A stretch of DNA of 64,000 nucleotides, taken from assembly GCA_963682175.1 (NCBI GenBank), contig OY821774.1, forward strand, positions 40,872,201 through 40,936,200. Reading direction: 5' to 3'. The DNA comes from Triglochin maritima (lineage: Eukaryota > Streptophyta > Magnoliopsida > Alismatales > Juncaginaceae). The notes beneath the pieces are model-generated. The model did no database searches and was not told the origin of the DNA. It saw only the letters and a program-made list of their open reading frames with translations. Below, piece by piece: positions 1 through 9,939 of the stretch. The position numbers and the translations under genes are program-made. Position 1 is the first letter of the stretch. Each line of letters starts with the position of its first letter.

Positions 1-1855
1 ATTGATTCCTCACAGTAACCTTGTTCAGCATCCTGTAGTCGATGCACATCCTCAATGAGCCATCTTTCTTCTTCACAAAGAGTACCAGAGCTCCCCAAGG
101 CAAGACACTGGGGCGGATAAACCCAGTATCTAACAAATCCTGCAGCTGCTTCTTCAGCTCAGCTAACTCAGCCGGTGCCATCCTATAAGGAGCCTTCGAC
201 TGTGGAGTGGTCCCAGCCACCAAATCAATACCGAACTCCAACTCTCTGTGAGGCGGCAACCCAGAAACATCTGAAAACACATCAGCAAACTCCTGGACAA
301 TCTCTATGTCCTCCAACGATCTCATCTCTGGATCTGGAACAACCAAGGTAGCCACGAAAGCTCTGCAGCCCTGCTCAAGCACCTTCCGTGCCCTCACTGC
401 TGACACTACGACCCGACCACCACGGTCCTTCCTTCCCCTGATTAGCAAATCAGGTAGCCCATTCCTCGGGATCAGAATCTTCTTCTCCCAGCACAACACT
501 CGAACATCATACTGGGATAGCCAATCCATCCCCAGTATAACATCAAAATCCTCCATCGGCAACAAGATCAGGTCAACAGGAAACTCCTGATCTTCCGAAA
601 CAATCGTGGCGCCGGGGAGGAAGCTCCCCACAGTGCCCACCAAACCCAAGGGTGTGCTGACTTCCAACGTGGCAGTCAACATCGCAGGGATACGGCCCAA
701 CACACTCGCAAATCTCTCAGAAATGAACGAATGCGTGGCCCCACAATCAAACAACACTCTGGCTACCAACCCAGAAACCAAGAGTGTACCTTCCACCACA
801 GTGCTGGCGTCATTCGCCTCCTCTGCCTGAATGGTGAATACCCGTCCGGTCCTCTGTCCCTGCTGAGGTGGTGAAAAAGGATGACGACCTCCGCCTCTAC
901 CTGCTACCGGAGGTCTCACTCGAGAACTGGACTCGCCTGGTCCGCTCCTGCAGTCTCTGGCATAATGGCCTGGCTGGCCGCAACTGAAACAAACACCAGG
1001 ACGGCTCCCACACTCACGACCTGGGTGGGATCTGCCACACTTCCTGCACGGCTCAGGCTGGCGTGCACCACTCCCCTCAATCCGGGGCCTCTTGCCCGGA
1101 TTTCCTGCCAGTGGAGCTCCTGGACGTCCACTACTCTTCCCCTGAGGCCTCCTGGACTCTGCATAGTTTTCCTGATAGTCCTGGTCAATGAGAGTCGTGA
1201 ACTTTACAGCATCTGCTAAGGTCTGAGGCATGTTGTAAGTCACGCGGGTACGGAGCTGCTTCCGAAGCCCCCGTATAAACTTCCTCGCCCTCTGAATCGG
1301 GGTCACACAGAACTCCGGACAATAACGCTCCAAAGCGTTGAACTTCCGGACGTAATCCGCTAGTGTCATCTCACCCTGCTCGAGGCTCATGAACTCCTCT
1401 CTCTTCCCGTCCCTGACATGCTCTGGGAAGTACTACTCATTGAATTCCCCGAGGAACTCATCCCAGCTGACATCTGTCCTGTCCGGAAACACCACTGCAG
1501 CCGTGGTTCTCCACCAGTTGGACGCCTCACCGCCCAACACGTACGTAGCCAACCCCACCATCCTCTCTGGTGGACTCCCAATCTCTTGGAAGATCTCCTG
1601 GATCTTAAAAACCCAGTCCTCGGCGGCCTCAGCATCTCCTCTGCCATCAAAAGTAGGTGGGTGCTGGCGCATAAACCGGTCGTGCACCGCCCCTACCCCT
1701 GTCGTCTCCTCTCTGCCAGACTGACGATCTAAAAGAACGCCCAGCCTCTGCACAGTGTCGAAGAGCATCTGGCGCTCCTCCGCCCAATCCATGGTGCCAG
1801 TCTCCTCACTGGTACTCGGGCCACGTGGGGGAAGTCTCTTGCGTCTCGGAGGCAT
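1..1855 (-). pseudogene. gypsy gag-pol (Gag, zinc knuckle, protease, start of RT) with one in-frame amber codon
   Basis: Translation from the ATG at 1855 gives a basic N-terminus (MPPRRKRLPP), then a retrotransposon Gag domain with WVFKIQEIF and an NWWRTT motif. At 1433-1435 a TAG interrupts the frame in the context [18 protein letters not shown]. The family usually has Lys there, so AAG to TAG is the simplest change. Beyond it the same frame stays open to the window edge. It encodes a CX2CX4HX4C knuckle ([14 protein letters not shown], about 950-990), the protease active site [10 protein letters not shown] (about 720-755) and the RT N-terminus with FVKKKDGS and [10 protein letters not shown] (about 30-80). 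The protease has DCG where most families have DSG or DTG. Gag builds the particle, and protease and RT process and copy the RNA. As it stands the product would end after 140 residues unless the stop is read through. Confidence 0.92.
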
Positions 1856-1970
1856 CTACACACGAGACAACAAAACTGGAAATCAGATGATTATGGATGT
1901 ATGCTCTAAAATGCGACTAACTAAAAGACATCTAAGGTGGCTCCTTTGGACAAGTGCGTCGGAACAGACT

Positions 1971-1982
1971 GCTCTGATACCA
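1971..1982 (-). other. Primer-binding site (initiator tRNA-Met type)
   Basis: On the minus strand this reads TGGTATCAGAGC, the usual primer site complementary to the 3' end of initiator tRNA-Met. It lies three bases from the end of the LTR, as expected for a start site of minus-strand DNA synthesis. Confidence 0.95.
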
Positions 1983-2445
1983 ATTTGTAACATCCTCAAA
2001 AGCGGAAGAAATTTAAATTTTAATAAAACACAACACGAGGATATTACCAACGAAAAATGCCAACTGGTGCACCAACATATATACAATATATATCTGAGAG
2101 TTTACAAAAGTGTGATTACAACAAAAGCTAAGGAAAAATATACATGTAATCACTCGGACCTCCAAAACAGGGAAAGCAGGATCTGGTCCCGAAGGCGCTC
2201 CTCCGCGGTCACCACCTCCTAATGCTGCCTACGACCTGACATAAAACATGAATATGCCTGAGTTTCCGGAGAGGAAACCCCGTATGCCAAACCTCTATAA
2301 CAATAAATGACTAGATATCTAAAGCATGTATGATATGAAATGCGATAGACCAACAACGTCTCACTGGGTCCTCAGGAACTCTCTCCCTACCACAGTAGAC
2401 ACCAAACAGTGACGGGTCCCACGGGTCCTCTAGCCCAACCCTCAC

Positions 2446-2842
2446 ACACGTGCCCCAGGCACCTCAGCCGGAAACTCCCTCGGCGACAACACACGTGCCC
2501 CAGGCACCATGACCGGAAATATCCTCGGTCAACTCACACATGTGCCCCAGGCACCGCCGGATTACTCTCAGGTCGGTATCCTCTGTACCGCTGCCATCTT
2601 GAGCTGTCCAGAAGACCACTCTCAGGCCGGCACCGTCACCCCTCTAGGGCCGGAGATCTGTTGTCATCTTGAGCTGGCCCCACACGCGAACCACCCTCAG
2701 GCCGGCACCGGTCACCCCACTAGGGCCGGAGATCCGTTGCCTTCTTGGGCTGGCCCGACAACACCCGTGAACCACTCTCAGGCCGGCACCGGTCACCCCA
2801 CTAGGGCCGGAGATCCGTTGCCATCTCGAGCTGGCTTCACAA
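2446..2842 (-). repeat. Two tandem-repeat families inside the gypsy LTR
   Basis: Three copies of a roughly 46-bp unit (cores near 2446, 2491 and 2536, each with the inverted repeat GTGCC..GGCAC) are followed by three copies of a 74-78-bp unit (near 2622, 2696 and 2774) sharing CAGGCCGGCACC, CTAGGGCCGGAGATC and TTGAGCTGGC-like segments. The last two long copies are nearly identical. Such U3 sub-repeats are common in plant LTRs and vary in number between copies. Confidence 0.85.
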
Positions 2843-2872
2843 CACAAGAACACACAAAAACCGTACCAAACG

Positions 2873-3322
2873 GTCGAACGACATCTCCCAACCGGTCGAC
2901 CGAATCCTCTCAGCAGGACTGGCCCAACCAACAAAACTGTCAATCGGTCGAACGGCAAAGGGGTCTCGTTCGACCGAATTCGACCAGTAAAAACTCGTGC
3001 CACAGTAATATGCACCAACGGTCGAACGACCCAAACTCACCGGTCGACCGAAAACAACCAGTACCAAACTCCAAAATCCGCATAGTGCACCGGTCGACCG
3101 GAACATCTCACGGTCGAACCAACTTAAGTTATTTTTAATCGCCGGTCGAACGAGTCAACAAGGCGGTCGACCGTTTGGATGGTCAACGCCCCCAACCGAC
3201 TTACAACAGTGCTTTCGGTCGACCGGCAAAGGGGTCCCGTTCGACCGAAAACACACAGAGCCTTTTCTCCCTTGATCAAACGTACCACCGGTCGACCACT
3301 CGAAGAGTATCGTTCGACCGGT
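2873..3322. promoter_or_regulatory. Array of CGGTCGACCG-type palindromic boxes in the LTR
   Basis: About sixteen boxes occur in 450 bp. They alternate between the perfect palindrome CGGTCGACCG and half-changed forms such as CGGTCGAACG and CGTTCGACCG. They lie in U3 of the LTR. Similar arrays occur in other LTRs of this window. A regulatory role is inferred from position only. Confidence 0.6.
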
Positions 3323-4734
3323 GCAAGGGTTTTCCGCCCAAATTCCTCTACAACCGCCCCACGAGCACCTTCACACGTCGGAGACACGATCAGAGAGAGG
3401 GAGAGAGTTTGAGCGGTGAGAGAGAGAGAGAACACGAGAGGGAGAGAGAGAGTCAAACACTCACCTTTTAACCCTTCTCCCCAAATCTCCACCCTTCATC
3501 TCATCCCATCCAAACCAAACCAATCTCAGCCCTCCATCAGAAACCACCCAATTAAGCCCCTAATCAAAGTCAAAATATGATTAGTCCTAATAAGGATTAA
3601 GGATATTACAAAGACATATGAAATTATAAAAACTAAACTTATCCGTGGAACACTATTCCATACGAGCCAATCAAAATCAAAACAAAAGTCAATTGATCAC
3701 CACCTCTTAAGTTTGTGTTTGAAAACCAGATGGTAAAGACAAACTTCAAATCATAATTCACAATTCATATATCATCACACCCACTCTCATGTAAATGCAG
3801 TAATGTATTACGTCCAAAAACCTAATGCAATGCCAAAACCTATAATAGTGACAAAACCTCCCTCAAAAAATCTTCCACCAAACAAGACAACAAACCATTG
3901 CAAAACCTTGATCTAAGTTGTTAAAGTCGAACTTATCATGCCTTGCCCCTAAGGCACACCAATACACCCTAACAGACATCTAGATTTGGAAAACAATAAT
4001 GAACAATAATTATATTTTGTGTTTTCTTGTCTAAAACTTAAAGGAGGGGGAATATACTTTTGAATACAAACCTACTTATTAGAATTCGATTCTATGATTT
4101 TAGATAGCCAGATTTGGATGTTCAACTAATTTAACTAAGTTTTTTCTTATTCCGACTTAGCAATCAAAAATTATGAAATGCTTAGTGTCACCATCAAGGC
4201 ATCAAGTCTTTGTTTTGGTGGTTGTGATGGGGACAACATGATATCAGCTGTTTCAATCCATTATTATCACACACTCAAAGAAGCCAACTTGGAATCTTTC
4301 TATAAGATTCTCTCTGTATTGTATTTTTCATCAGATTTTTTTCCATTGTTATGGCAGGAGAAATGTTGACACCTAATTGGTTGGATTTTTAGATAATTGC
4401 TGAGATTTTTTGAGTTTAGAGATTGACTGATTGAGATTTGAGACAAAAAAGTTTTATCTATGACAGAGCATGTTTCAAGAAATTTTCACCATTTAAGCTT
4501 TATTCCTTTCTCTTCAGGCTCTTCTTACTAAATCACTACGTTTTGTGAAATGTCATTATTAATATTAAGGGGTTCAAATGAGGAATGACAGAAGTAAAAA
4601 ACAAAGAATTTGTTTAGGGTTCTCATATTCTCTTCTCCTTTAGCTGCTTATGTATGATCTAGAGTTCAATCGTTATAATTTTTCATTTTTTGTCTTTTTT
4701 TCTCCATTTCTTTTATTGTGGTATCGCAGATGGT

Positions 4735-4875
4735 TAGTTGCATTTGCATCATTTGGGTCAATTCGAAACAACCTCACTGTTTTACAGTGGTAGGGTTGCG
4801 TACATCCGACCCTCCTTACCTCGCTTAGGCGGGAGCCTCTTCTGAGGCATTGGGGTTATGTTGTTGATGTTGATG
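4735..4875 (+). mobile_element. Au-type SINE-like sequence (3' part)
   Basis: The stretch contains GGTTGCGTACATCCGACC, then CTTACCTCGCTTAGGCGGG and GAGCCTC...GAGGCA, and ends in a short TTG-rich tail (GTTGTTGATGTTGATG). This is the recognisable 3' body of the Au SINE group spread through flowering plants. The 5' polymerase III boxes are not clear, so the copy is probably truncated or old. Confidence 0.65.
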
Positions 4876-5044
4876 TCCTTTTTATCCATTCTCTAGAATT
4901 AGATAGGAATGAAATTTACAGTCTATTTATCATAGGTAGACATGATAATGTATTGATAATCTATCGCACAAATATTTCGGTTCCGAAAATTGTTGGGAGA
5001 CGTTCCATTGTTGGTGATTGAGACAGATTCAAATTCCTAACTCA

Positions 5045-5190
5045 TTCAACAAAAAATAATCTACATCAACATCACCCTAGTGTCTGATAAATAGGCTCCC
5101 ACCTTGGCAAGATAAGGAATGGTTGAGTGAGTGTACACAATCATACCACTGTAAAAACAATTAAGTTGTTTCCAATTGACCTAATGATAT
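5045..5190 (-). mobile_element. Second, diverged Au-type SINE-like sequence, inverted
   Basis: The minus strand has AGGTCAATTGGAAACAACTT, then ACAGTGGTA, GTGTACACTCACTCAACC, AAGGTGGGAGCCTATTTATC and a GATGTTGATG tail. This is the same order as the plus-strand copy about 200 bp away, but much more diverged. The two copies form an inverted pair. Confidence 0.55.
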
Positions 5191-7200
5191 GAAGTGAAAC
5201 TATACGCAACATAAAATAAATGCAACAGGTTCATTATCGCATCCTAATTACTAACCCATTAACCAATTTGATTCGAGTTCTACAATAACCTTTTACTCCC
5301 AACCTTTCACCCATGAGCCAAGTTATAGCTGAATTCAACGAGTGGGACCAAAGGAGGATAAATTAGGATTGTGACAACACTTGAGGAGATATGAATATAT
5401 AGGTTTACATAAATAAGGGTCTTAAGACTGGTGTAGACATGAGAATCTTGGTAAATCTTTATGTGTAGTACTCAATTTGTCATTGAACACTTTTGTTCTG
5501 CACTAAATCTGTTTTTTAGAAGATTTGAAGTGAAATTTGAAACGACCCATTTGACAGAAGTTGTTTGCCTGAGCTTGACTTTGTTTACTTTTTTGACCCC
5601 TCAAACTTTATTTCCACCATCACTTAACTTTTCAGGTTTTGTTCTCAAGATGACTCTTCAAATGCGTAAACTATTCGAAGGATCAGGATATCTAAGTCCT
5701 GCTTACTGTAATAATAATACCATTCAGTTCAAAATAATGGTATCTGCGGACCTCTGGTGGTTGTTTAGTAAGTGTCAAACGAAGTAATTACAAGTTATGG
5801 ACGCTGCATAGGCAAAATTCAGAAACTGGACTTGCAAGCTAAATTTTACTTGGCCTTCAATTCACATATTTGCTGATTGTCAGCCATATAAAATTATGCT
5901 ACCTATTCACCTCACCCAAAAATTAATTAGGTATGGGTGAGTGGTTCAAAAAAAATTCTTTTTTTGGTTTATTACTTTATGATAAGTATTTAAAATTTCA
6001 TAGCCTTTGAAGTTCTTAAAAAGAATTTCCTCATTTTTGTCACTCTAGAGATGATAAGAAATTTGAATTTTTTTGGTTCTCACAGCACATTTCTTGTATT
6101 CCATCCACTACCATCATCATCAAGAATAAGAATACAAGAACAATTTCTTTTACAAAGTTGTTGTTGGATTGTCCAACGCTTTCCCGAACCAACACTCATG
6201 TTGCTGTGATTGGTCCATGAAAGAACACCATCAGCATAAAGTGGAATTCTCCACAAATACAAAATGATTAGAATGGGATAATGCTTGAATGATGAAGAGG
6301 ACCACCCAATTGCTTTTGTGTTTCTCCATAGATCATAACTACCCAACTACTGCTCATAAATCTCCTAGACTAACGATTTTTTTTGTTTTTCACGCATTTG
6401 AATAATTTACACTCATAGAAAACGCAAAGAAACAAGACAATTCGGTTGGTAAATTCTTTACTTTAGAACGGCCAAAATCAAGATCACATTCAAGTGAAAT
6501 GGGTCTGTGTACCGACGTTTAATAAGCCTTAGACTATAGGATTTTGAAGGTTTAGTTAGCTTAAACAAATAGAACTTTATGTATAAACAAAAAAAGAGTC
6601 ATGTCAGCATTTGGCATTGATTATACTAAAAAAGATATATAATTTTATTTCATTTCCTTTTGGATGAGATTAGAGGTGTGGCCTCTGGCTCTCTGTCAAT
6701 TAGTGCCAAAATCTGAGGTCCCTTTCCAACAAAAGCTGATGAGAGTAAATCCATGTCCCCTTGGATACCTCATCCTTCCTTGGAATTATTATTTTGTTTA
6801 GAAGAATCTCGGAATTAAATCCCCTAGCCTACATTAATATTTACATTATTATCACTTGCACAGGTGTCATGACACTGTATCATATATTCTATTTAGTTAT
6901 CAATTAGAAGAGTCAAGAAAGGAGAAAAGGGGCAAAATATGCTTTCAAAGTACACCAATTGAACCAATTTAGCAGTTTTGGTATAAAACAAGGAAAGCAA
7001 TTGAACCATTTGATGGTGTTTGTTATATACAAAATATAGTTACGTACCATGTTTGTTATATACACAAACAATTAATAATTCGTTAAGCACAGAGTTGGTC
7101 TCTTTGTTTTGACTACTAAAGTGCGTATTAGAACCAACACGAGTTTCGAGAAAAATCATAGAGTACAAGATTCTAGAATTCTTTCTTGGCTCAACCGAAT

Positions 7201-7722
7201 TTAACCGTAGAAACCGGTTTGGCACCAAACGGCGTTCCGAACTCGGCTCATGTCTCGTCCCTTTAGAGTCCGCCCAACCCCTTCCAACACCGATGTCTCC
7301 ACCGCCGCCGCGTTGCGCCTCGCCACGTACTCGTGTGGCGGCATCCACTCCCCATCGTCCACCTCTACCGACGACTCGGGCCAATTGACTCCGTCGAAAC
7401 CTCGCCACTCTGGCACGCTTAGTGGGGCCGATTCGGCCTTGGTAGCGTTTAATTTGCGAATTACGCTAGACGAGGACCTCGGGTCGTCCTTGAAGGCCAA
7501 CGAGAGCCCACCGACGCATCTATTTTTGCCGGTAGGATCTCGACCGGTCCTGTCGTCATCGACAACTTTCGTGCACCAATCATGTGTACTAGAATTGGCT
7601 TCAACGGTCGACCAAACGTCTTCCTCGGCTAGGTCGAGGTCATTGGAGTTACTATAACTTAAATTTGTCCCTCCAAGTAGGCGATCGCGGGTGACTGAGC
7701 TGCTCCTACGCCCGCCTTTCAT
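7201..7722 (-). CDS. Senescence regulator S40 family protein (DUF584)
   Basis: The single-exon frame gives 173 residues from the ATG at 7722. An upstream in-frame ATG at 7821 would add 33 residues that do not look like the family. The motif order is that of plant S40 proteins: a basic N-terminus (MKGGRRSSSV), DVWS at 35-38, GGLSLAF at 71-77, SAPLSVPEW at 98-106, MPPHEYVAR at 127-135, and the C-terminal block GVGRTLKGRD (148-157) and VRNAVWCQTGF (161-171). Members are small, often nuclear proteins whose transcripts rise in ageing leaves and under stress. The biochemical role is not settled. No frame damage is visible, and the GC content is higher than in the flanks, as expected for a real exon. 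Confidence 0.93.
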   Translation of the reverse strand: MKGGRRSSSVTRDRLLGGTNLSYSNSNDLDLAEEDVWSTVEANSSTHDWCTKVVDDDRTGRDPTGKNRCVGGLSLAFKDDPRSSSSVIRKLNATKAESAPLSVPEWRGFDGVNWPESSVEVDDGEWMPPHEYVARRNAAAVETSVLEGVGRTLKGRDMSRVRNAVWCQTGFYG

Positions 7723-9939
7723 CGTAATATCACCTCTCGTTTGCCGGAAATATCGGACGTCAACTGGAGGTCCGATTCCGGAGTGGTGTGGCCAAAATGT
7801 GTAAAAGTGTGTAAGTGGCAAGCGAGTTAGTTAAGAGCAATGCCCATCACTTGATTTCCAGACTTTAATAGACCGTTGGGTCGGATGACGTCAGCAAGCT
7901 TTTTGCATTTCGCTATCATTGGGACCACCACTATGGACTGTTTCTTCCACCACTCTACAACCTTGTGGGCCCATCTGGATGAGTAAGCCATTTTTGCCCA
8001 CGTGGACAAGCATGTCAGCGAGCCCACCTTGTGGCCCAGTTTGCTCTGTGGTGGCCTACCCAGGTGGCAGTCCTGGGTAAAAGGAACAAATATTTTTGTT
8101 CTCCATTCAAATTAAACTTCAGCTTCACCATCTTGGACTTTGATTTCTTCACTTCATTAGTTTACAAGTAGCTATAAAAAAGATGATGGTTGGAGTTTAA
8201 TTTCTCCACTTGGTTAGTTCAAAAGTAACTACAAAAGATGGTTATCTTGGTGGATTTTGATTTGCAACTTGTTTGATCAGAAGAGGCAGGACATGCCAAA
8301 ACATCAATGATTTTGGAGTCTCAATATTCCATAGAGGATATGATAATGCATTTTCAGTACATCGGATTATTGCATTTCTATCCGATAGTAAAGTAGTATG
8401 TACATGAAGTAAAAGGTTGTAAGTTTGAGATATGATGTTGGACTTGGAGGGTTTAGAAAATAGGGCGAGAGAAGTGGTAAGAATAGTAGTAATGCAATGT
8501 TAGCATACCATGCCTGTGAAGTTATCTTTAATGTATAATAATCTCCAGCTTGTTGTCAAAACAAATATTAAACTTGATACAACATCGATGGTTAATGCAA
8601 CACTAATCAGGTGTTGATGTTACTACATGTGAATGTAAGTACAGAATGATGTAAGCAAATTCAAGATTTTGTTGATCAATAATTTGGTGAGAAACGCTGT
8701 TGTACTTGGTTAGGGACCCTCATTATCAATTATCATGTTAACACCTCTGAAAGCTACTAACTTCTTCACTTGAATGCATTCCACCTCCACCATCGCTACC
8801 TTAAGTTGTTCCTTCTGGTTGTCCACACCTTGTCCACGACCCGCCCCGACGTGTCGAACCGGCACGTGGAAACATGTTATGTTGTTCTGTTGCAGAGGAA
8901 CACATTGTTTTGTGTGGTCTTGTTGCTTTGCTTCTAAAAATTCAATTCTTGTCCCATATTGTTTTTATACGAACCAAATCCAAGAAAGGCTACCACTTGA
9001 TATCACAATTCCATGTTCTTGTCATGTATAATCAACTTCAACTGCATAACAAAATGCCGGTCATGAATGGTACCGTTATAACAATCTAATATAAGTTGGA
9101 AATATGTCGCTGCTACAATTTTAGGGTTCCCCATATCTATGCCAAATCAGAATATCGATTTCAATCATAAAAGTTAGAATTTTGGTTTATTTTCAACTCG
9201 GTCAGGTAGAAGGAAAAATCTTAAATATCAAGGATAAAGAAAATTCCACAATATGAGTAAGTGTACAATGTTAAATGGAGAAGTTCAAGTATAATTTTGT
9301 GCTGAATACTGAATTATATGTTGCATCAGATTCAATATACATTTCATAGAGATTATGTACAGAAAACAAATCAACGTGGTTCAACCTGAAAATAGCTTCA
9401 ACCAACATACAATCTAATATGACTTAATTTCGTATTTTGACACAAACTTGACATTTTGATTTGATTTCAGTTAAATTACAGATAAAGTAATAATTCACCA
9501 TAAATCCCAACCTTAACCTGGCAAGTATGTAACCAATCATGACTAAAACTATTGTTAGATATAAAATTTCAATGTAGAAGAGATCAACATGGAGGATTTC
9601 TCTAGACAGGAGAGAAGAAATATGTAGTGATCTCACATGTATTTTCAGTTACAAATCATCAGCCAGAAAGCTCTACAACACCTAATAATTAGTAATGAAT
9701 ATGCACAGAACAAAGAAAAACTCACCACTCCATTCAGAAACTACATGTTACATGTTCTAGATAATATAATAACTAGAGGAGAAAGGTAGAATCTTGCACA
9801 AAAGATGAGATCCCAATTGCAGGTTTGATCTTCATTCTACAACATTCAACACTATCAAAATGGCAGGCGTCAGAGGCGAACATCGATGTCTCGACATATA
9901 AGGAAGTTGCAAATAACAACAGACGATCATTATCTTGCA
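7723..9939. other. Intergenic region between the S40 and CCCH genes
   Basis: This holds the S40 upstream region and the 3' flank of the CCCH gene. Related short segments recur at about 8115-8200 and 8180-8260 (TTGG(A/T)GTTTAATTTC-like stretches beside GTAGCTA/GTAACTACAAAA), suggesting an old local duplication. I see no coding gene. Confidence 0.5.

Larger units (their letters stand above)
1..3610 (-). mobile_element. Ty3/gypsy LTR retrotransposon, 5' part (runs off the window)
   Basis: Read on the minus strand, the order is 5' LTR (3610 to 1986), primer-binding site, gag, zinc knuckle, protease and the start of reverse transcriptase, where the window ends. The LTR begins TGTAATATCC and ends GGATGTTACA, so the ends are imperfect inverted repeats with TG...CA. 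The rest of pol, the 3' LTR and one target duplication lie outside the window. The 5 bases outside the LTR (AAGAC, 3611-3615) are the candidate duplication. The coding frame is open from 1855 to 1 except for one amber codon, so the copy is fairly young but not intact. Confidence 0.93.
1986..3610 (-). repeat. 5' LTR of the gypsy element (1,625 bp)
   Basis: It is bounded by TGTAATATCC (right end, minus strand) and GGATGTTACA (left end). Three kinds of internal repeat are visible, in order from 3' U3 to the primer site: a cluster of CGGTCGACCG-like palindromes (about 2873-3322), three copies of a 74-78-bp unit containing CAGGCCGGCACC and AGGGCCGGAGATC (about 2622-2842), and three copies of a roughly 46-bp unit centred on GTGCCCCAGGCACC (2446-2555). 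An AT-rich TATATAT stretch near 2080-2097 on the minus strand is a possible TATA region. A GA-rich microsatellite lies at 3393-3452. Confidence 0.9.
3611..7200. other. Intergenic region, AT-rich, with two SINE-like copies
   Basis: Apart from the two SINE-like stretches near 4.8 and 5.1 kb I see no gene, conserved coding segment or long repeat here. The open frames at 4178-4369, 5461-5787 and 6080-6346 resemble no family I know and have no intron or domain signals. Confidence 0.6.

Noticed and set aside
6080..6346. 88-codon minus-strand frame with Trp-rich segments
   Set aside because: It resembles no family I know, and no splice or promoter context supports it.
7608..7617. CGGTCGACC box in the S40 coding region as part of the LTR-type arrays
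   Set aside because: A single occurrence within codons of a conserved gene, not an array.
7250..7657. Plus-strand frame of 135 codons over the S40 gene
   Set aside because: The minus strand encodes all S40 motifs; this is its shadow.
7826..8090. Possible Harbinger-type MITE starting AGAGCAATGCCC near 7829
   Set aside because: No matching inverted end or TTA/TAA duplication could be found on the other side.
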